This document shows, piece after piece, positions 19,362-31,300 of a stretch of DNA of 64,000 nt (within the stretch, counting starts at the first letter, position 1; each line of letters begins with the position of its first letter). Origin of the DNA: Eleusine coracana subsp. coracana (Eukaryota; Streptophyta; Magnoliopsida; Poales; Poaceae); contig CM064424.1 of the NCBI GenBank assembly GCA_032690845.1, forward strand, positions 45,087,511-45,151,510. The letters are read 5' to 3'. The position numbers and the translations under genes were made by a program. Under the pieces are notes generated by a model. That model did no database searches. It saw nothing but the letters and a program-made list of their open reading frames with translations, and had not been told where the DNA came from.

Positions 19362-21112
19362 TGTTGGCATTTCTTATGATAACAGATAAATCCGCAAGTG
19401 CACGAATACCGTTGTAGCACTTCACCTAAGAGTATTCCAAGGTATCGAATTCATAGGGAACGTGTATGTTTAATCTCCTATCTTGATCCGTCCAAGGACA
19501 ACAAGAATATGGTAGGCAGAGGGCAAAGAGGATTCCTATGGTCAAGGATCCTATAATAAGATAGGTTCAGTCTATAACTGCTTACTTCGGGCATCGGCTT
19601 ACCCCTGCATCCACAGGTGACTCCGGCCAACAGCTCTACGACGTACCCAAACGTGGAGGCTTACTAAGGCCGGATAGGGCTGTCACCACCTACCGACTAC
19701 CTTTACAAACCGTGTGGCACGTGGTAAACAAAGGTAACCTCTAGCCTAGACACCACGTCTATGCTATTAATTAGTATCAAAGTCTCAACATCACACTTAA
19801 AGAAGACTATGATACTCTAAGTAAATAGAGCGATGATCCCATAAGCAACTAAGGACAGAACTTAGTTAAAAAGGAAACTTAAATATCAAAGGAAGATCAT
19901 GAATACTTACTAAGAAGAAAAGCATCCGCCGAGGTACAAGTGTGGAGAAGGTGCCGACAAGACCGGACCTTCTCCTAACTCTCCCTCACTCTCTCCCTAT
20001 TTTCTAAGCACTTTGGCAGTGCTAAAACCTTTGGAGTGAAGCTCTAAATCTTCTTCTTGTGTTGTGTCTTGTTTATGCCAAATTCCCCTTCTATTTATAG
20101 GTGGCGAAGGCTTGGCGGGTACTTCAAGGTGGAGGAGAGTCGGTGGGCAAAAATTCCCCCGGCAGGCGGCGGGCCATGCTGGGCGGCCATGTGTGCCGGG
20201 CAGCCGGGTATGTCGGGCGGCATGCACCGCCGGGCAGCGGGCAAGGCCGGGCGGCCCTAGGATCGTGTCGGTTTCCTGATCGACCTTCTCCCGATGGCTT
20301 GGATTTGATCCCGATGGCAGTTCTTTAGTCGGTTGCCATCGACTCTCTTCTTTTGGGGCCGGTAGGCCTCATGGGCTGGCAACCCCGGATGGTAACCCGA
20401 AGCCGGGCGGCATGGTTGGCCGAGCGGCGTCCTAGGTCGGGCGGTGTGGTAGGCCGGGCGGTGACCTAGGACGGGCAGCGGCCCATGCCGGCTGGCATGG
20501 TAGGCTGGGCGGCGACCTAGGCCGGGTGGCATGGTAGGCCAGGCGGCAAGGTTGGCCGGGCGGCGGCCTAGGCTAGGTGCCGACCCCCTCTGGGTCGCCC
20601 CTTGACTTCTCCCGGTTAGGCCACTTATTGGTCTAGTTTCCTTAGCCAAATTTCATCACTTTTGGTCCGGAAGGAGAAAAGGCCGTCTTGATGAAGTATT
20701 TTTGGATAACCGGTTGGATTGGAAGATCAGCCTAAAAACAGCTCTGTTTAACCAGCCGGGTGGCTGATTTTAGCCGGTTATGACCCTGCCGGCTGATTTC
20801 TAATTTCAGCCTGAAAGTGACCCTGTTTAACCAGCCGGGTGCCTGATTTTAGCCGGTTATGACCCGTCGGCTGGTTTCTGCCTGATAATGACCCTGTCGG
20901 CCGTTGAAAATGGTTGTTTCACAGTCGTGATCTACCGATGGGGTGTTTCTTCATGTTTTTGCATTTTGGCTCTCATATGCCTACAAACACATATTTCAGC
21001 AAAACTCGTGGAACATGTTAATAATAAACTACCGCCACTATGTTGTTTACTCCTTTTATGTTGTTCATGCACGGATTTGACGTTCAGTTTTAGCATTTAG
21101 GGACCGTCAACA
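19362..21112 (-). repeat. 5' LTR of the Athila-type element, 1751 bp
   Basis: Minus-strand ends are TGTTGACGGTCCC (21112) and AAATGCCAACA (19362). The LTR is uninterrupted and includes a GC-rich minisatellite (about 20395-20580), the ACTTATTGGTCTAGTTTC site used by the LINE in the other LTR, and a TATTTATAGG motif near 20092 on the + strand. Confidence 0.92.
20395..20580. repeat. GC-rich minisatellite in the Athila LTR
   Basis: Variants of GGCATGGTAGGCCGGGCGGC and GACCTAGG alternate five to six times. The copy in the left LTR (about 9190-9385) has the same layout with different unit sequences, so the block evolves inside LTRs. Confidence 0.8.
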
Positions 21113-21940
21113 CTCACCTTGCCCTCCATGTCCATCCCAACCTTGTAATGGCTGATGGGTTTATGGTCATTGCGCCAGTGCATCTCACCCCTTTAGCAGC
21201 ATGCCATGCGATGGGGTAAGGGAATCATCCCTATGGGGGAAGAGATACTATCCCCACCTCATTAAGCTTGTCCCTCGAATCTGCCATGTCCCTACAAGCT
21301 TAATGGGACACAGTCCTTATCCCGACAGATCCCCGATCCCCATCGGACTCCTGTGGGGTGGAGTGGAGCAAGCGGGCAGAGCAACATGGTGTGGCATGGA
21401 CCAAGCGGCACGGTGCAGACGGCGCTGATGGATCGGTATGCAGCACCGGCAGGTGACAAGTGTCGCGGCGGGCGGGCGGGTGGCATAGGCGGATGGAGCC
21501 TTGGGCATCATGGTGGGCCAACGGGTGGCGCCAACAAGCAGAGCGTGAGGTGTCGCAGTGGGAAGGTGCATGGAGATTGCAAGGTAGTGGTTGTGGATGA
21601 GCTTAATGTTGGAGAGTTAGGGTTTGGGAGAGACTTAGCATTTATATCTATTAATAGAAGTGGACTAGTGGGCTGAAATTTGCAATGGGCTATGTTTTTT
21701 CACCACGGGGGAAATCCTATCCCTGGCTCTGCCCCGTTTGCAATAGGGGCTCCACCCTGCCAGCCACGTAGTGCAAATTTGGGCCTCGTCCCCGCCCTGG
21801 TGGGGTCTATGTCCTATGGGGCCCTATCCTGAATGGGTATACTTTCCGAGGCGAGCCAAGGAGCTCCAGGCAAGAAAGACACCATGCTCACGACATCCAT
21901 TCATTCTTGAAGTATTGCTGCTATGTCCGTAGATAAGGGT
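21113..21940. mobile_element. Possible degenerate hAT-like nonautonomous element
   Basis: GC-rich sequence dense in GGGG/CCCC blocks (for example ATCCCCGATCCCCAT near 21330 and GGGGCTCCACCCTGCC near 21747) resembles grass hAT-derived repeats. I cannot find clear inverted termini or a target duplication. The ORF at 21353-21676 has no recognisable domain and looks fortuitous. Confidence 0.25.
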
Positions 21941-22474
21941 CCTATTTCATTATGAAAGGACCTTAATATCACCTGGAGGAAGGTGAATAGATAATTATAA
22001 CAAATTTGTAGCAATCCGAACTAGTCCTATACCTGGACTAATCCTTAGGGTTTTCGAACAAGTTTGGACAGTACGATAGGAAGATGTAGACACAAAATTG
22101 GTTTCTATCAAGATGTTCTAAACATATATGTGAGTAAATATATCAAAGAAATTGTACTGATAACAAGTATAATGAGAGAACAATTTCGTGAAAGCAAAAC
22201 AAACACAACAGTGAAAAACTATGTAACGAATATGCAAACCAATTGTGAGACGTAATGATTTGTTTCCCAAAGTTAGGAGTCCTTTAAGAAAACCTACGTC
22301 TCCATTGAGGAGCTCTGAAGAGCCAGGTCTCTTTCACCCCTATTTCTCACCGAGCAATCACAAAGGCCGAGCTCAGGTTCTTCCTTCTTTTCTTTGATAT
22401 CTTCCCTTATGGAGGTGAATAAAAACCTTCATAAACTTCCTAAGGCTCACCACAAAGCTTTGGAGCTCAAATAG
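21941..22474 (-). mobile_element. Fragment of a copia-type LTR
   Basis: The left end reads TATGAAAGGACCTTAATATC then ACCTGGAGGAAGGTGAATAG. It is reminiscent, in reverse orientation, of copia LTR ends where CTATTCACC precedes the primer site. The remainder has no ORF. No full terminus is visible. Confidence 0.35.
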
Positions 22475-23570
22475 TGAAAGTGCATCTATGCCCCTAGTGG
22501 GTTTTGGTGGTTATTGACAAAACATTTAAGAAGCTAACCGTGCAATTGAGCTTATATGGACAGATTTCAAGCAAGAAAAAAGAGAAAAGAAAATGGAGAC
22601 CTCTCAACAACTTTGAGAAAGGTGAAAATCTCCACTCAATTGAGCTTACATGGTGTTTTATCTTTTTAATTCGGTCTAGGTATGCCATACTATTAAGAAG
22701 GATGCAAATTACATTCTTAGAAATGTCAAAATGCTCAAAAGAGTCCACTCTCAATAGCCAAGCCCTCAAAATAGAAAACTGTGACTTTGGCGAAGTATGC
22801 GACACATGGTTGGCGTGTCCATTAAAGGGCTCTCAGTCTTGAGAAATTGACTTATTAGACCATGTGATGCAGAGTCGGAGTGTAGCCTCTACGTTTCAAC
22901 AGAACAATGACTCCTTTTTGAGCCTCCCTATTTACACCCTCACCCATCCAATGGTCATGACTCTCTAGTCTCTTGCCACACACGAAGAACACACCCTCTT
23001 GAGCTCCCATTCCTCTCCCTCATCCCCTCCAAGGCATAGAAAGCAAGATTTGACCTAGGGTTTGAGTGAGAGTAAGATTGAAAGATGTGAGAGAACCCAT
23101 TCCACTATTGAGCAACTTTGACATTGATAAGCTTGTGATTTGGATTAGTTACTCTTGGAGTTTATGCTCCTAGATGGCTAATGGTGCCCGGAGAGCTCCC
23201 AACTAGTGTGGTGATGCCTCGAGAAGTTTTTATTGCTCCCTTCTTGCAAGAGGATTTGATTGTGAGAACTTGAGCTTGATCTTTGTGGTCACTTGAGTGA
23301 GAATTAGGGTTGAAAAACACCCAGTTCTTTATGGACTTCTCAACAGCGACACAGAGCTCTTTGGGGGCTTGAACCTCGATAAACAAATCTTTGTACCCAT
23401 GTGCTTTATTTACTTGTTCATGTGTTCATACATGTTCTAGGGTTCTTACTTGTTTTTTCTCTAATTTATTTCTTGAGTGGCATTGAGAGCTTTGTCTTTC
23501 TTCTTTTCCTCACATTATCTCAATATGGCATTCACTCTTCATGCTTGTTCATCTTGTTCCTCAGAGGTTA
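22475..23570 (+). repeat. Sirevirus-type copia LTR fragment, + strand
   Basis: It begins TGAAAGTGCATCTATGCCCC, like the intact LTR at 59640 (TGAAGGTGCATCTAGGCCCC). It shares later blocks GAGCTCCCAACT, GTGGTGATGCCTCGAGAAG, TTGATCTTTGTGGTCACTTG and GATAAACAAATC in the same order. The final 300-400 bases and primer site are missing, so it is 3'-truncated near 23570 where Tat-type sequence begins. It is the same broad family as 59640 but diverged. Confidence 0.75.
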
Positions 23571-23599
23571 GTAGAAGATCATGTTCTAATACCAATTGA

Positions 23600-23986
23600 A
23601 AGTTGCCTAGTGTCGAGACTTGATCTCGGTAATATATTTATAGGGCTACGTCGAGACTAAGAACTACGATGGTTGCAAAAGACGCCGAGTTATATAGGTT
23701 CCGGCCCTCTCAATGAGAGTAAACCCTACATCCTGTTTTCTGTGGATTGTATTGCTTGTAATTTTGTGTCCCCGATGGGGGGGGGGGGTCCCTGCCACCT
23801 TATATATCCGGTCGGCAGGGGTTACATGAAGAGTCCTACCCATACTCTACAAGGATCTACATAGAAAATCTATCTCTAATTGCCTTGTGCTCCAAGCCGA
23901 CTCAGTCGGTTTCCTTATTGATGAGGTACCCAGTTGGTTACCGACTTAGGCCTATCTATGGATACCTGTAAGGTATGTATCCCACA
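23600..23986 (-). repeat. Tat-type 3' LTR
   Basis: The right end is sharp (CCCACA ending 23986). The left end is uncertain, between 23600 and 23690. On the minus strand a TATATAAGGTGGCAGGG block supplies a TATA box. A G11 run lies at about 23778-23788. The second copy is 62615-62927. Confidence 0.65.
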
Positions 23987-24001
23987 GCAGCCCTCGAGTG
24001 C
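23987..24001 (-). promoter_or_regulatory. Tat polypurine tract
   Basis: On the minus strand GCACTCGAGGGCTGC lies directly upstream of the LTR start; the other copy has GCACTTAGGGGCTGC at 62928-62942. Confidence 0.55.
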
Positions 24002-24720
24002 TTTCTGATTTTGAGCTATGATTTGCCGAGTGATCTTCAACGTTGATGTGAATAGGTCATAAATTAGGAAGACCTCATGATCAAAATTCCTGATAGATCT
24101 GGTGCGCCGACTAGGTGCACCTGATCAGGTGTAGCTCCCGACTCTTGTATAATTTGGAGACTAACAAATAATGCAAGAGTCTAATAATATTAGCTCTTAA
24201 CATTTTGTTATATAACTTCACTCAAATCATCAAATTTGAGCAACTAAATCCCTGGTCATCAAACCAGGTACTCGGTCTACCCAACATCAATTGTGCCAAC
24301 CTATTGTATCAAAGGTAGAGTGATATTAACTCTTAGTCGAGTGATCTTTTGACTTTCATGACATCTATCATATGTAAAATCAACAAATAGCTATGACATC
24401 AATCATAATCAAGTACTAAACTATAATAACATCAATCATGATATAGTTTTCCCTTAATGAACCATCACCCATCCCAATGCAAGTCCAATTTTGATAATTA
24501 ATTGCTGACATCAATCAGAAACTTATCTTCTGAACTTGCACCTGTATGACCTTCTAGTCCTCTGCTAAATGATCATCAAATGACATAGATACAGAAAATA
24601 CTTTTAAGTGAATTTGCCACTGCTTCTCATCAAAGAAGCCCCCGAGAATATTTCTCAAGGTTAATAGCTCTGATTCTTTTTAAAGAATAAAGCCGTTTAT
24701 ATTTTATTATTATCATTAGG
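24002..24720. other. Tat 3' noncoding region
   Basis: AT-rich DNA without ORFs, collinear with 62943-63640: both have TAGATCTGGTGC, CACCTGATCAGGTGTAGC, TCTTGTATAATTTGGAGAC and CATCAAAGAAGCCCCCGAG in order. The repeated phrase TGACATCAATCA occurs several times in each copy. Confidence 0.7.
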
Positions 24721-24739
24721 CAGAAAAGCCTATCACAGC

Positions 24740-24830
24740 GTGGCCCATACCAGCCTATGGGACCCAAAGACTAGGTCAAAAAGGCGAAGGTATAAAAAGG
24801 GGCAGGGGGTTGTTGACTCCAAGTCCATGC
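24740..24830 (+). promoter_or_regulatory. TATA-type promoter of the antisense ORF
   Basis: TATAAAAAGG at 24791-24800 follows CCTATGGGACCC and AGGTCAAAAAGGC. The second Tat copy keeps the same order (CCCATGGGACCC, AGGTCAAAAAGC, TATAAAGG at 63702-63709). The strand is opposite to the retroelement. Transcription start is inferred to be about 30 bases downstream. Confidence 0.6.
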
Positions 24831-24948
24831 CGCCATTTGCACACAACGCTTCATCTTCCTCGCATCTCCCCTGTTCTTGCGACTCCTCTGCTTCAAAACT
24901 AGGGTTAGCTCCTCTCTTCCAGATCCAGCATGCCATTTCTTCGTCGAT

Positions 24949-27345
24949 CATGACTTGCAAATTGTCCAAGAAGGCCGCTGCCACTGAGTCATCTTCCTCA
25001 GAGATAGAGATCCTGGAGCAGCTGCGAGAGTTCTCGAAGAGCAGCCTCACCACCGCTGATCTGAAAACGATGGTTATGGACGACATTCTCCCAGAGCAGG
25101 CTTGCATCGACTAGAAGGTACCAAAAGAGACCCACCCTCTCCCAATCCATAAGAAAATTGTAGTTTTTCGCTCTTTTTTAGAGCATGGATTTGGAGTGCC
25201 TTGCTGTAGTTTCTTGCGTGGGCTCCTTTTCTTCTATGGGATTGAGCTCATTAATCTCAATCCCAACTCCATCCTTCATATTGCTATCTTCTACATTTGT
25301 GCGAAGCCTTTCTGGGCGTTCTGCCCCACTTTACCCTGTTCTGTCATCTCTTCGTCCTCCAACCACTGCCGACCAAGGAAAACCAAGTCGCTATTGGTGG
25401 AGTTGGATTCCAGTTACAAAGGAAGGAGGCGTACATCAATGTGCCGCAGAACACCGGGAACAAAAATTGGAGGGACGAGTGGTTCTATTGCAACAACCCT
25501 CCACCTTCTCTTGCTGGTTTCTCCGGTGCCATGGCCACTCCTCAATTGCGATGGTCGGAGAGACCGGATTTGACCGACCCACAGGTGGTCACTCTGCTGG
25601 AAAAGATTGCAGGGCTAAAGAGTGAAGGGGTTGACGGCATCACTATAGCGTAGAGCTTCATAGTTCACCGAGTGCATCCCCTAAAGCAACAGAGTCACCC
25701 CGCCTGGATTTATGCTACCGACGATGAGATGAGGGAAGTGCCTGATCCTCTAAACTTCACTCTGCGTCGGTCTCGACTGTCGAAGATGTTCGAAGGAAAG
25801 ATTATTCAGGACCACTTCTTGATAGCGAAGGCATACATTATGGGCACTCTGCGAGCCCGAGTAAGCTTCGGTCTTTCTTAAAATTTCTGATATTCTTTTT
25901 TGAATCAGACCAATTATAACATAAGATATCTTCATTTGTCTACAGGTTTTTGACACCGTTGTGTCACACTCTCCGCTCCCTCTGACTGATTCTGAGGGAT
26001 CGGACTATGTCGAGAAGCCGCCGCAGACCGGTGCCGGAGGCTCAAGGTCATCAGCGAGCGCGTGACCATCTAGGGCCGTTGCAAGCATTACGGCCCCATC
26101 TCCTATCAACTTGCCTTCTCCAAACCAACGAGTGAAGCAGACTACCCACTGTCACCGACAATATGTGGGAAACAAGGATGATGAGGAGGAGGAGCTCTCC
26201 CAAGACACCAGTCTGCCAACCCCTGCACACTCCGACCGACCATCCAGCCAGTCGGAGCACCCGAGCAAAATGTTGAGTGATGCAGGAGCGGCGAAGAAGA
26301 CTGATGGATTCAGCAAGTATTCCCAATGAAGGAGACTGACTCGCAGACCACTTCTTCAAAGAAGAGAGTCTGCAGAATGAAAATCAAGCAAGCTTCTGGG
26401 TAACTTCTTTGCATTCTCAATTATTCATCTTTGTAATTGATAACCTCATTTCATTCTTTAATGATAAACTCTTCAGAGATCACAGCAGTTGGTCGAGTGA
26501 TGCTCAGAGCACCCAAGGGTCTGAAGACGTCAGGTCAGCTCCTACTCCTTGTCCGACCCACTTGCCTCGGTCAGTCTGCATACCATCAGGTGCACTGACC
26601 GAGCCGAGGAAATCTCCTCAAGCTTCAGATCCTACACCAATACCAGCACCGACAACTCAAACCCTCAATTCTCCTCCAACCGTCATTTCTTCCCCTCTCA
26701 ACAAGGGTAAGGCCGCACTAGTTGAGGATTCAGTGGGTTGGCCTGATGTTGAAGATATGGAGATAATCCATCAACACCGAGAGGCCAACAAGGTACATCA
26801 ATACCAAGTTTCTTTTTGTGAACCTAATCCTTCGCCTAACCAGGTCCTCCCTTTTTCCAGAAAATGTATTTTCTCATGGAAAGGAAGTAGGCCAGGATTG
26901 AGTACCTCGAAGCCGAGACTTTTGGTATGCCTCAGATTCTTTTTGTCTTCAATCTTTTCTTCAAGATATTAACTTGTTGTTGGTATCTTGCTAGTTACCG
27001 GCGAACAACTCTCCTTGGCCAAAAAATAGATTCATAGGCTGCAGACCGACCATAATGAGATGACTAAGAATTTAGAGCAAAGTCGTGTGGATGTTGTCGG
27101 TAAGATCGCATACCAACTTTTATATACTTTTTAATCACTCTATCACTAAAGATTTTATATATGTCTTTAGCTCATGATCCAAAAAGTCACTGACCTAGAG
27201 AAGTTAAATTCCAATTAACAGAGATTCTTAAATGCTCTGAATGCTAAGAAGGATGACCTCTCCAAGTCGTTAGGAGAGCAAAGCACTGAGATCACTTGGC
27301 TGGTCTGCATATTAGAAGTGATAAACAAAGATAACTAGTGCACAT
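24949..27345 (+). pseudogene. Antisense ORF of the Tat element (putative gypsy-type transposon domain, Pfam PF04195-like)
   Basis: A likely start at 24949 begins MTCKLSKKAAATESSSSEI, then SFLEHGFGVP-like sequence at 25180-25200. Next come GLLFFYGIELINLNPNSILHIAIF, EAFLGVLPHFTLFCHLF, NWRDEWFYCNNPPPSLAGF and LLEKIAGLKSEGVDG, the order of the plant putative gypsy-type transposon domain. A third block has HPAWIYATDDEMREVPDP and RLSKMFEG. Further downstream are low-complexity S/P-rich pieces (26409-26970) and coiled-coil-like pieces (27010-27340: KNLEQSRVDV; KKDDLSKSLGEQSTEI), separated by intron-like AT-rich gaps. Frameshifts near 25290-25330, a stop at 25651 and others break the frame. Its biochemical role is not known. 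Confidence 0.7.
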
Positions 27346-27650
27346 ATTTAAAAAAAAGTATGAGAGCTCCCTCTAGCACTACACTTAAAAGTCAAATTGC
27401 ACAATTAATCACAATATATAGAAACAATGCAAATGACATCTTATTTTCACACAAATGCACCTAGAGAGATAACCAACAATACATTATTACAACAAGGCAT
27501 GAATATCAAATAAGCTCACGAATCACAAATTAGTGTCTCAAACACATAATCAACATAGGTAAAATAAGTTTTACAAACTTGTCCATCACCTCTCATAGCT
27601 CACAAACTAAGAATAAAAGATAGATCGATAGATAGATACTTCTCCCCCTT
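27346..27650 (-). other. Sirevirus 3' noncoding region and polypurine-like tract
   Basis: The + strand CTTCTCCCCCTTTGG at about 27638-27652 is, on the minus strand, the CCAAAGGGGGAGAAG tract that follows env-like ORFs in this group. The rest is AT-rich and noncoding. Confidence 0.65.
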
Positions 27651-27703
27651 TGGGATCAAGACACCAAAAGGAGAAAAGTAAGGAAGATTGTGACAATGAT
27701 ATT

Positions 27704-28300
27704 CTACTCATTGATATACTCATCATCATCTTCGTTGTCTTCATCATCTTCATCTTTTGTAGATACCACATTGCCTTTGTGTGCTCGAAGAGCATAAGCA
27801 GTAGGATCCTCAGTGTCATCATTGTCATCATCCACAAAGCGGGTGTGTCCACTACCAGAGGCTGCACTGGTGTCAAACAACGGTGGAGCATTGCACAAAA
27901 ATTAATCATCTCCTCGGGTGTGAAAGAGGCAGTCGGGTCCATGTAGATAGGTGGGTAGGAGCCTAATTCTAGAGGTGTTGGAGGAGGAGGTGTCTCACAA
28001 CCAAGCTTGTCATGAATGATTTTCTAATTTCTCTTAATGCTGTCCATCCTCACACTTATGTCATGGCATATCCCAAAGATGGATTTGAACAGTTTGATAA
28101 TACCACTCCTTGCCAAACAAATTCTTCTCGAATATAGATTGACCCGCTTCATAATATCTCCTTGTAGCTTCAACTCATCCTCTATATTCGACCAGTTCTA
28201 GCCAGTGATTGGGTCATGACCAAGTATCTAAGGAGGAACCTTCTCAAACACTAATTTATGACAATAATACTATTGACCACTTTAACTCATCCTCTAGATG
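27704..28300 (-). pseudogene. Sirevirus env-like ORF, C-terminal end
   Basis: A frame ending at 27704 reads FVDDDNDDTEDPTAYALRAH, then KDEDDEDNEDDDEYINE, a very acidic tail. Upstream are short decayed frames including RRYYEAG and ADHLEDELKW with stops between. The downstream polypurine tract and upstream pol suggest the env-like or additional ORF of Sireviruses. No membrane helix or signal peptide is clear, so the name is positional. Confidence 0.45.
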
Positions 28301-31300
28301 ATCGGCTCTAGCTAACATCGCTGCTCTACGAGCCAGTTGTCGTGCCTTATTTGTAGCTTGTCACTCGAGTCGTAGCCTTGCTGTGCGAGTCAGTTGACAT
28401 ACTGGTTTGTTTCTTGTCACTCTGGTTGCACCTCGTTGCTATGTAAGCCAGTTGATGAGCCCATTCATGGCTTCTCACTTGGGCCATAGCCTAGTCGCAG
28501 TACAAGCTAGTTGACATTCCCATTCATGACTTGTCACTCGAGGCGCAGCCTCCTTGCTCTATGAGCCAGTTGACGTGCCCCGGTCATGGCTTGTTACTTG
28601 GGTCGTAGCCTCATTACTGTGCAAGCCGGTTGACGTGCCCGTCGATGCTTGTCACTCAAGTTGCTGGCTTGTTGCTATGTGAGCTAGTTGATGTGCTTCG
28701 TTTGTTACTTGTTGCTTGGACCATAGCCTCGTTGTGTGAGCGAGCTGATGTGCCCGTTCGCAGCTTGTCACTCGGATTGCAGAGTATGTCGATTGTTTGT
28801 GGTATGTCGAAAAAACTCTTCTCGAATACAGATTCACATGCTTCATAATATCTCCTCATAGTTTTGAATCATCATCTATATTTGACCAGTTCTAGTCGGT
28901 GATTGGGTCATGACCAAGTATCTAAGGAGGAACCTTCTCAAACAATAATTTAATGACAATGATACTACTGACCACTTTAACTCATCCTCCAGACAATTGA
29001 TTCTAGCCAACAACTCTGCTTTGTGAGCAAGTTGACGTGCCTTGTTTGTGGCTTGTCACTCAAGTCGCAGCCTTGCTTTGTGAGTCAGTTGACATACAAG
29101 TTCATTGTTTGTCACTCTGATCATAGCCTCATTGCTATGCAAGCCAATTGACGAGCCCATTCGTGGCTTCTCACTCGGTCCGCAACCTCGTTGCGATACG
29201 AGCCAGTTGACATTCACAATCATGACTTGTCACTTGGGGCGCAGCCTCCTTGCTCTACGAGCCAGTTGACGTGCACCGATTGCGGATTGTTACTTGGGTA
29301 GTAGCCTCATTGCTGTGCGAGCCAATTGACGTGCCTGTTGGATGCTTGTGACCCGGGTTGTAGCTTTGTTGTTGTGTGAGCCAGTTGATGTGCCTTGTTC
29401 GTGACTTTTTACTCGGACAACAGCCTCCTTGTGCAAGCGAGTTGACATGTCCGTTCGTAGTTTGTCAGTCGGGTTGCACAGTATGTCTATTGTTGGTGGT
29501 ATGCCAAAAAAACTCTCTTGAATATAGATTGACCCGCTGCATAATATCTTCTTGTAGCTTCAACTCATACTCTATATTGACGTGCCTTGTTTGTAGCTTG
29601 TCGCTCGAGCCGTAGCCTTGTTGTGTCAGTCAGTTGACATACTCGTTCATTTCTTGTCACTCTAGTCTTAGCCTCGTTGCTATGCAAACCAGTTGATGAG
29701 CCCATTCGTGGCTTCTCACTCAGACCATAGCCTCGTTGTAGTAAGGGCTAGTTGACATTCTCACTCATGACTTGTCAATAGGGGGCGTAGCCTCCTTGCT
29801 CTACAAGACAATTGACATGCCCCAATCGCGGTTTGTAACTTAGGTCGTAGCCTTATTGCTGTGTGAGCCAGTTGACGTGCCTGTTAGAGGCTTGTCACTC
29901 GGGTTGCAGCCTCGTTGCTGTGTGACCCAGTTGATGTGCCTTGTTCATGAGTTATTACTCGGACCGTAGCCTTGCTATGTGAGCGAGTTGACATGCCCAT
30001 TCATAGCTTGTCACTCGGGTCACAGATTATGTCGATTGTTGGTGGTATGCCAAAAGACCTCTTCTCAAATACAGATTGACCCGCTTCATAATATCTCCTG
30101 GTAGCTTCGACTCATCCTCTATATTCAAACAGTCCTAGCCGGTGATTGGGTCGTGACCAAGTATCTAAGGAGGAACCTTCTAAAACAATAATTTAGTGAC
30201 AATTGTACTGTTGACCAATTTAACTCATCCTCGAGACGATCGGTTCCAGCCAACATCTCTGCTCTGCAAGCCAGTTGATGTGCCTTGTTTGTGGCTTATC
30301 ACTCGAGCCGTAGTCTTGCTGTGTAAGCCAGTTGACGTGTTGTTCGATGTTTGTCACTCAGGTTGCAGCCTCGTTGTCATGTGAGCCAGTTGACATGCCT
30401 CATTCTTGACTCGTTACTCAGATCGCAGCCTCGCTCTACGAGCGAGTTGACGTTCCCGTTCGTAGCTTGTCACTCGAGTCGTAGAGTATGTCGATTATTG
30501 GTGGTATGTCAAAAAAACTCTTCTCGAATACAGATTGACCCGCTTCGTAATATTTTCCTCATAGCTTCGACTCATCCTATATATTGGAACAGTTCTAGCC
30601 AGTGATTGGGTCGTGACCAAGTATCTAAGGATGAAACTTCTCGAACAATAATTTAATGACAATGATACTATTGGCCACTTTAATTTATCCCCTAGACGAT
30701 CAGTTCCAGCCAACATCGCTGCTCTGTGAGCCAGTTGACGTGCCTTCTTTGTGGCTTGTCATCCAAGCCGTAGCCTTTCTGTGTGAGTCAGTTGACATAC
30801 TCGTTCATTGCTTGTCACTCTGGTCGCAGCCTCGTTTGTATTCAAGCCAGTTGACAAGCCCGTTCATGGCTTCTCATTTGGGCCGTAGCCTTGTTGTAGT
30901 ACGAGCCAGTTGACAATCCCGATCACGACTTGTCACTCAGGGCACAGACTCCTTGCTCTACAAGCCATTTGACACGCCCCAGTCATGGCTTGTTACTTGG
31001 GTCGTAGCCTCGTTGTTGTGTGAGCCAGTTGACATGCCTGTTCGATGCTTGTCACTCGGGTTGCAGCCTCATTGTTGTCTGAGCCAGTTGACGTGCCTCG
31101 TTTGTGACTTGTTACTCAGACCACAGCCTCGCTCTATGAGCGAGTTGACATGCCTGTTCGCAGCTTGTCACTCGGGTCGCAGAGGATGTCGATTGTTGGT
31201 GGTATGCCAAAAAAACTCTTCTCGAATACAGATTGACCCACTTCACAATATTTCCTCGTAGCTTCGACTCATCCTCTATTTTTGAATAATTCTAGCCAGT

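Larger units (their letters stand above)
8130..21112 (-). mobile_element. Athila-type Ty3/gypsy retrotransposon, near full-length, with nested LINE
   Basis: The left LTR is 8130-13322, split by the RTE LINE; the right LTR is 19362-21112. Without the LINE and its duplication the left LTR is about 1760 bp against 1751 bp for the right. Internal order on the minus strand is primer site, gag, protease, reverse transcriptase, RNase H, integrase, noncoding 3' region, polypurine tract. CTCA flanks both outer ends (8126-8129; 21113-21116). In a 175-base stretch near 8190 versus 19420 I count seven differences between LTRs, about 4 percent, so the insertion is old. Internal length of about 6.0 kb and the FMDD reverse transcriptase fit the Tat/Athila branch; Athila is my best reading from the integrase C-terminus. 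Confidence 0.88.
23600..27345 (-). mobile_element. 3' part of a Tat-lineage Ty3/gypsy element
   Basis: An LTR lies at about 23600-23986; on the minus strand it starts TGTGGGATACATACC. A polypurine tract follows it inward, then a 3' noncoding region, then an ORF on the opposite (+) strand. No gag or pol of this element is in the window; it stops near 27345 against Sirevirus sequence. The Tat label rests on the PPT-LTR junction and on the antisense ORF, a feature described for this lineage. Confidence 0.65.

Noticed and set aside
21353..21676. 107-residue glycine-rich + strand ORF
   Set aside because: GC-rich repeat DNA with no domain, splice signals or codon pattern.
24733..25107. Minus-strand ORF opposite the Tat antisense ORF
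   Set aside because: The + strand frame has recognisable homology over several blocks; the minus frame has none.
28630..31261. Repeated + strand ORFs in the array (cysteine/leucine-rich frames)
   Set aside because: They recur only because the DNA repeat recurs, have no domain and are antisense to the host element.
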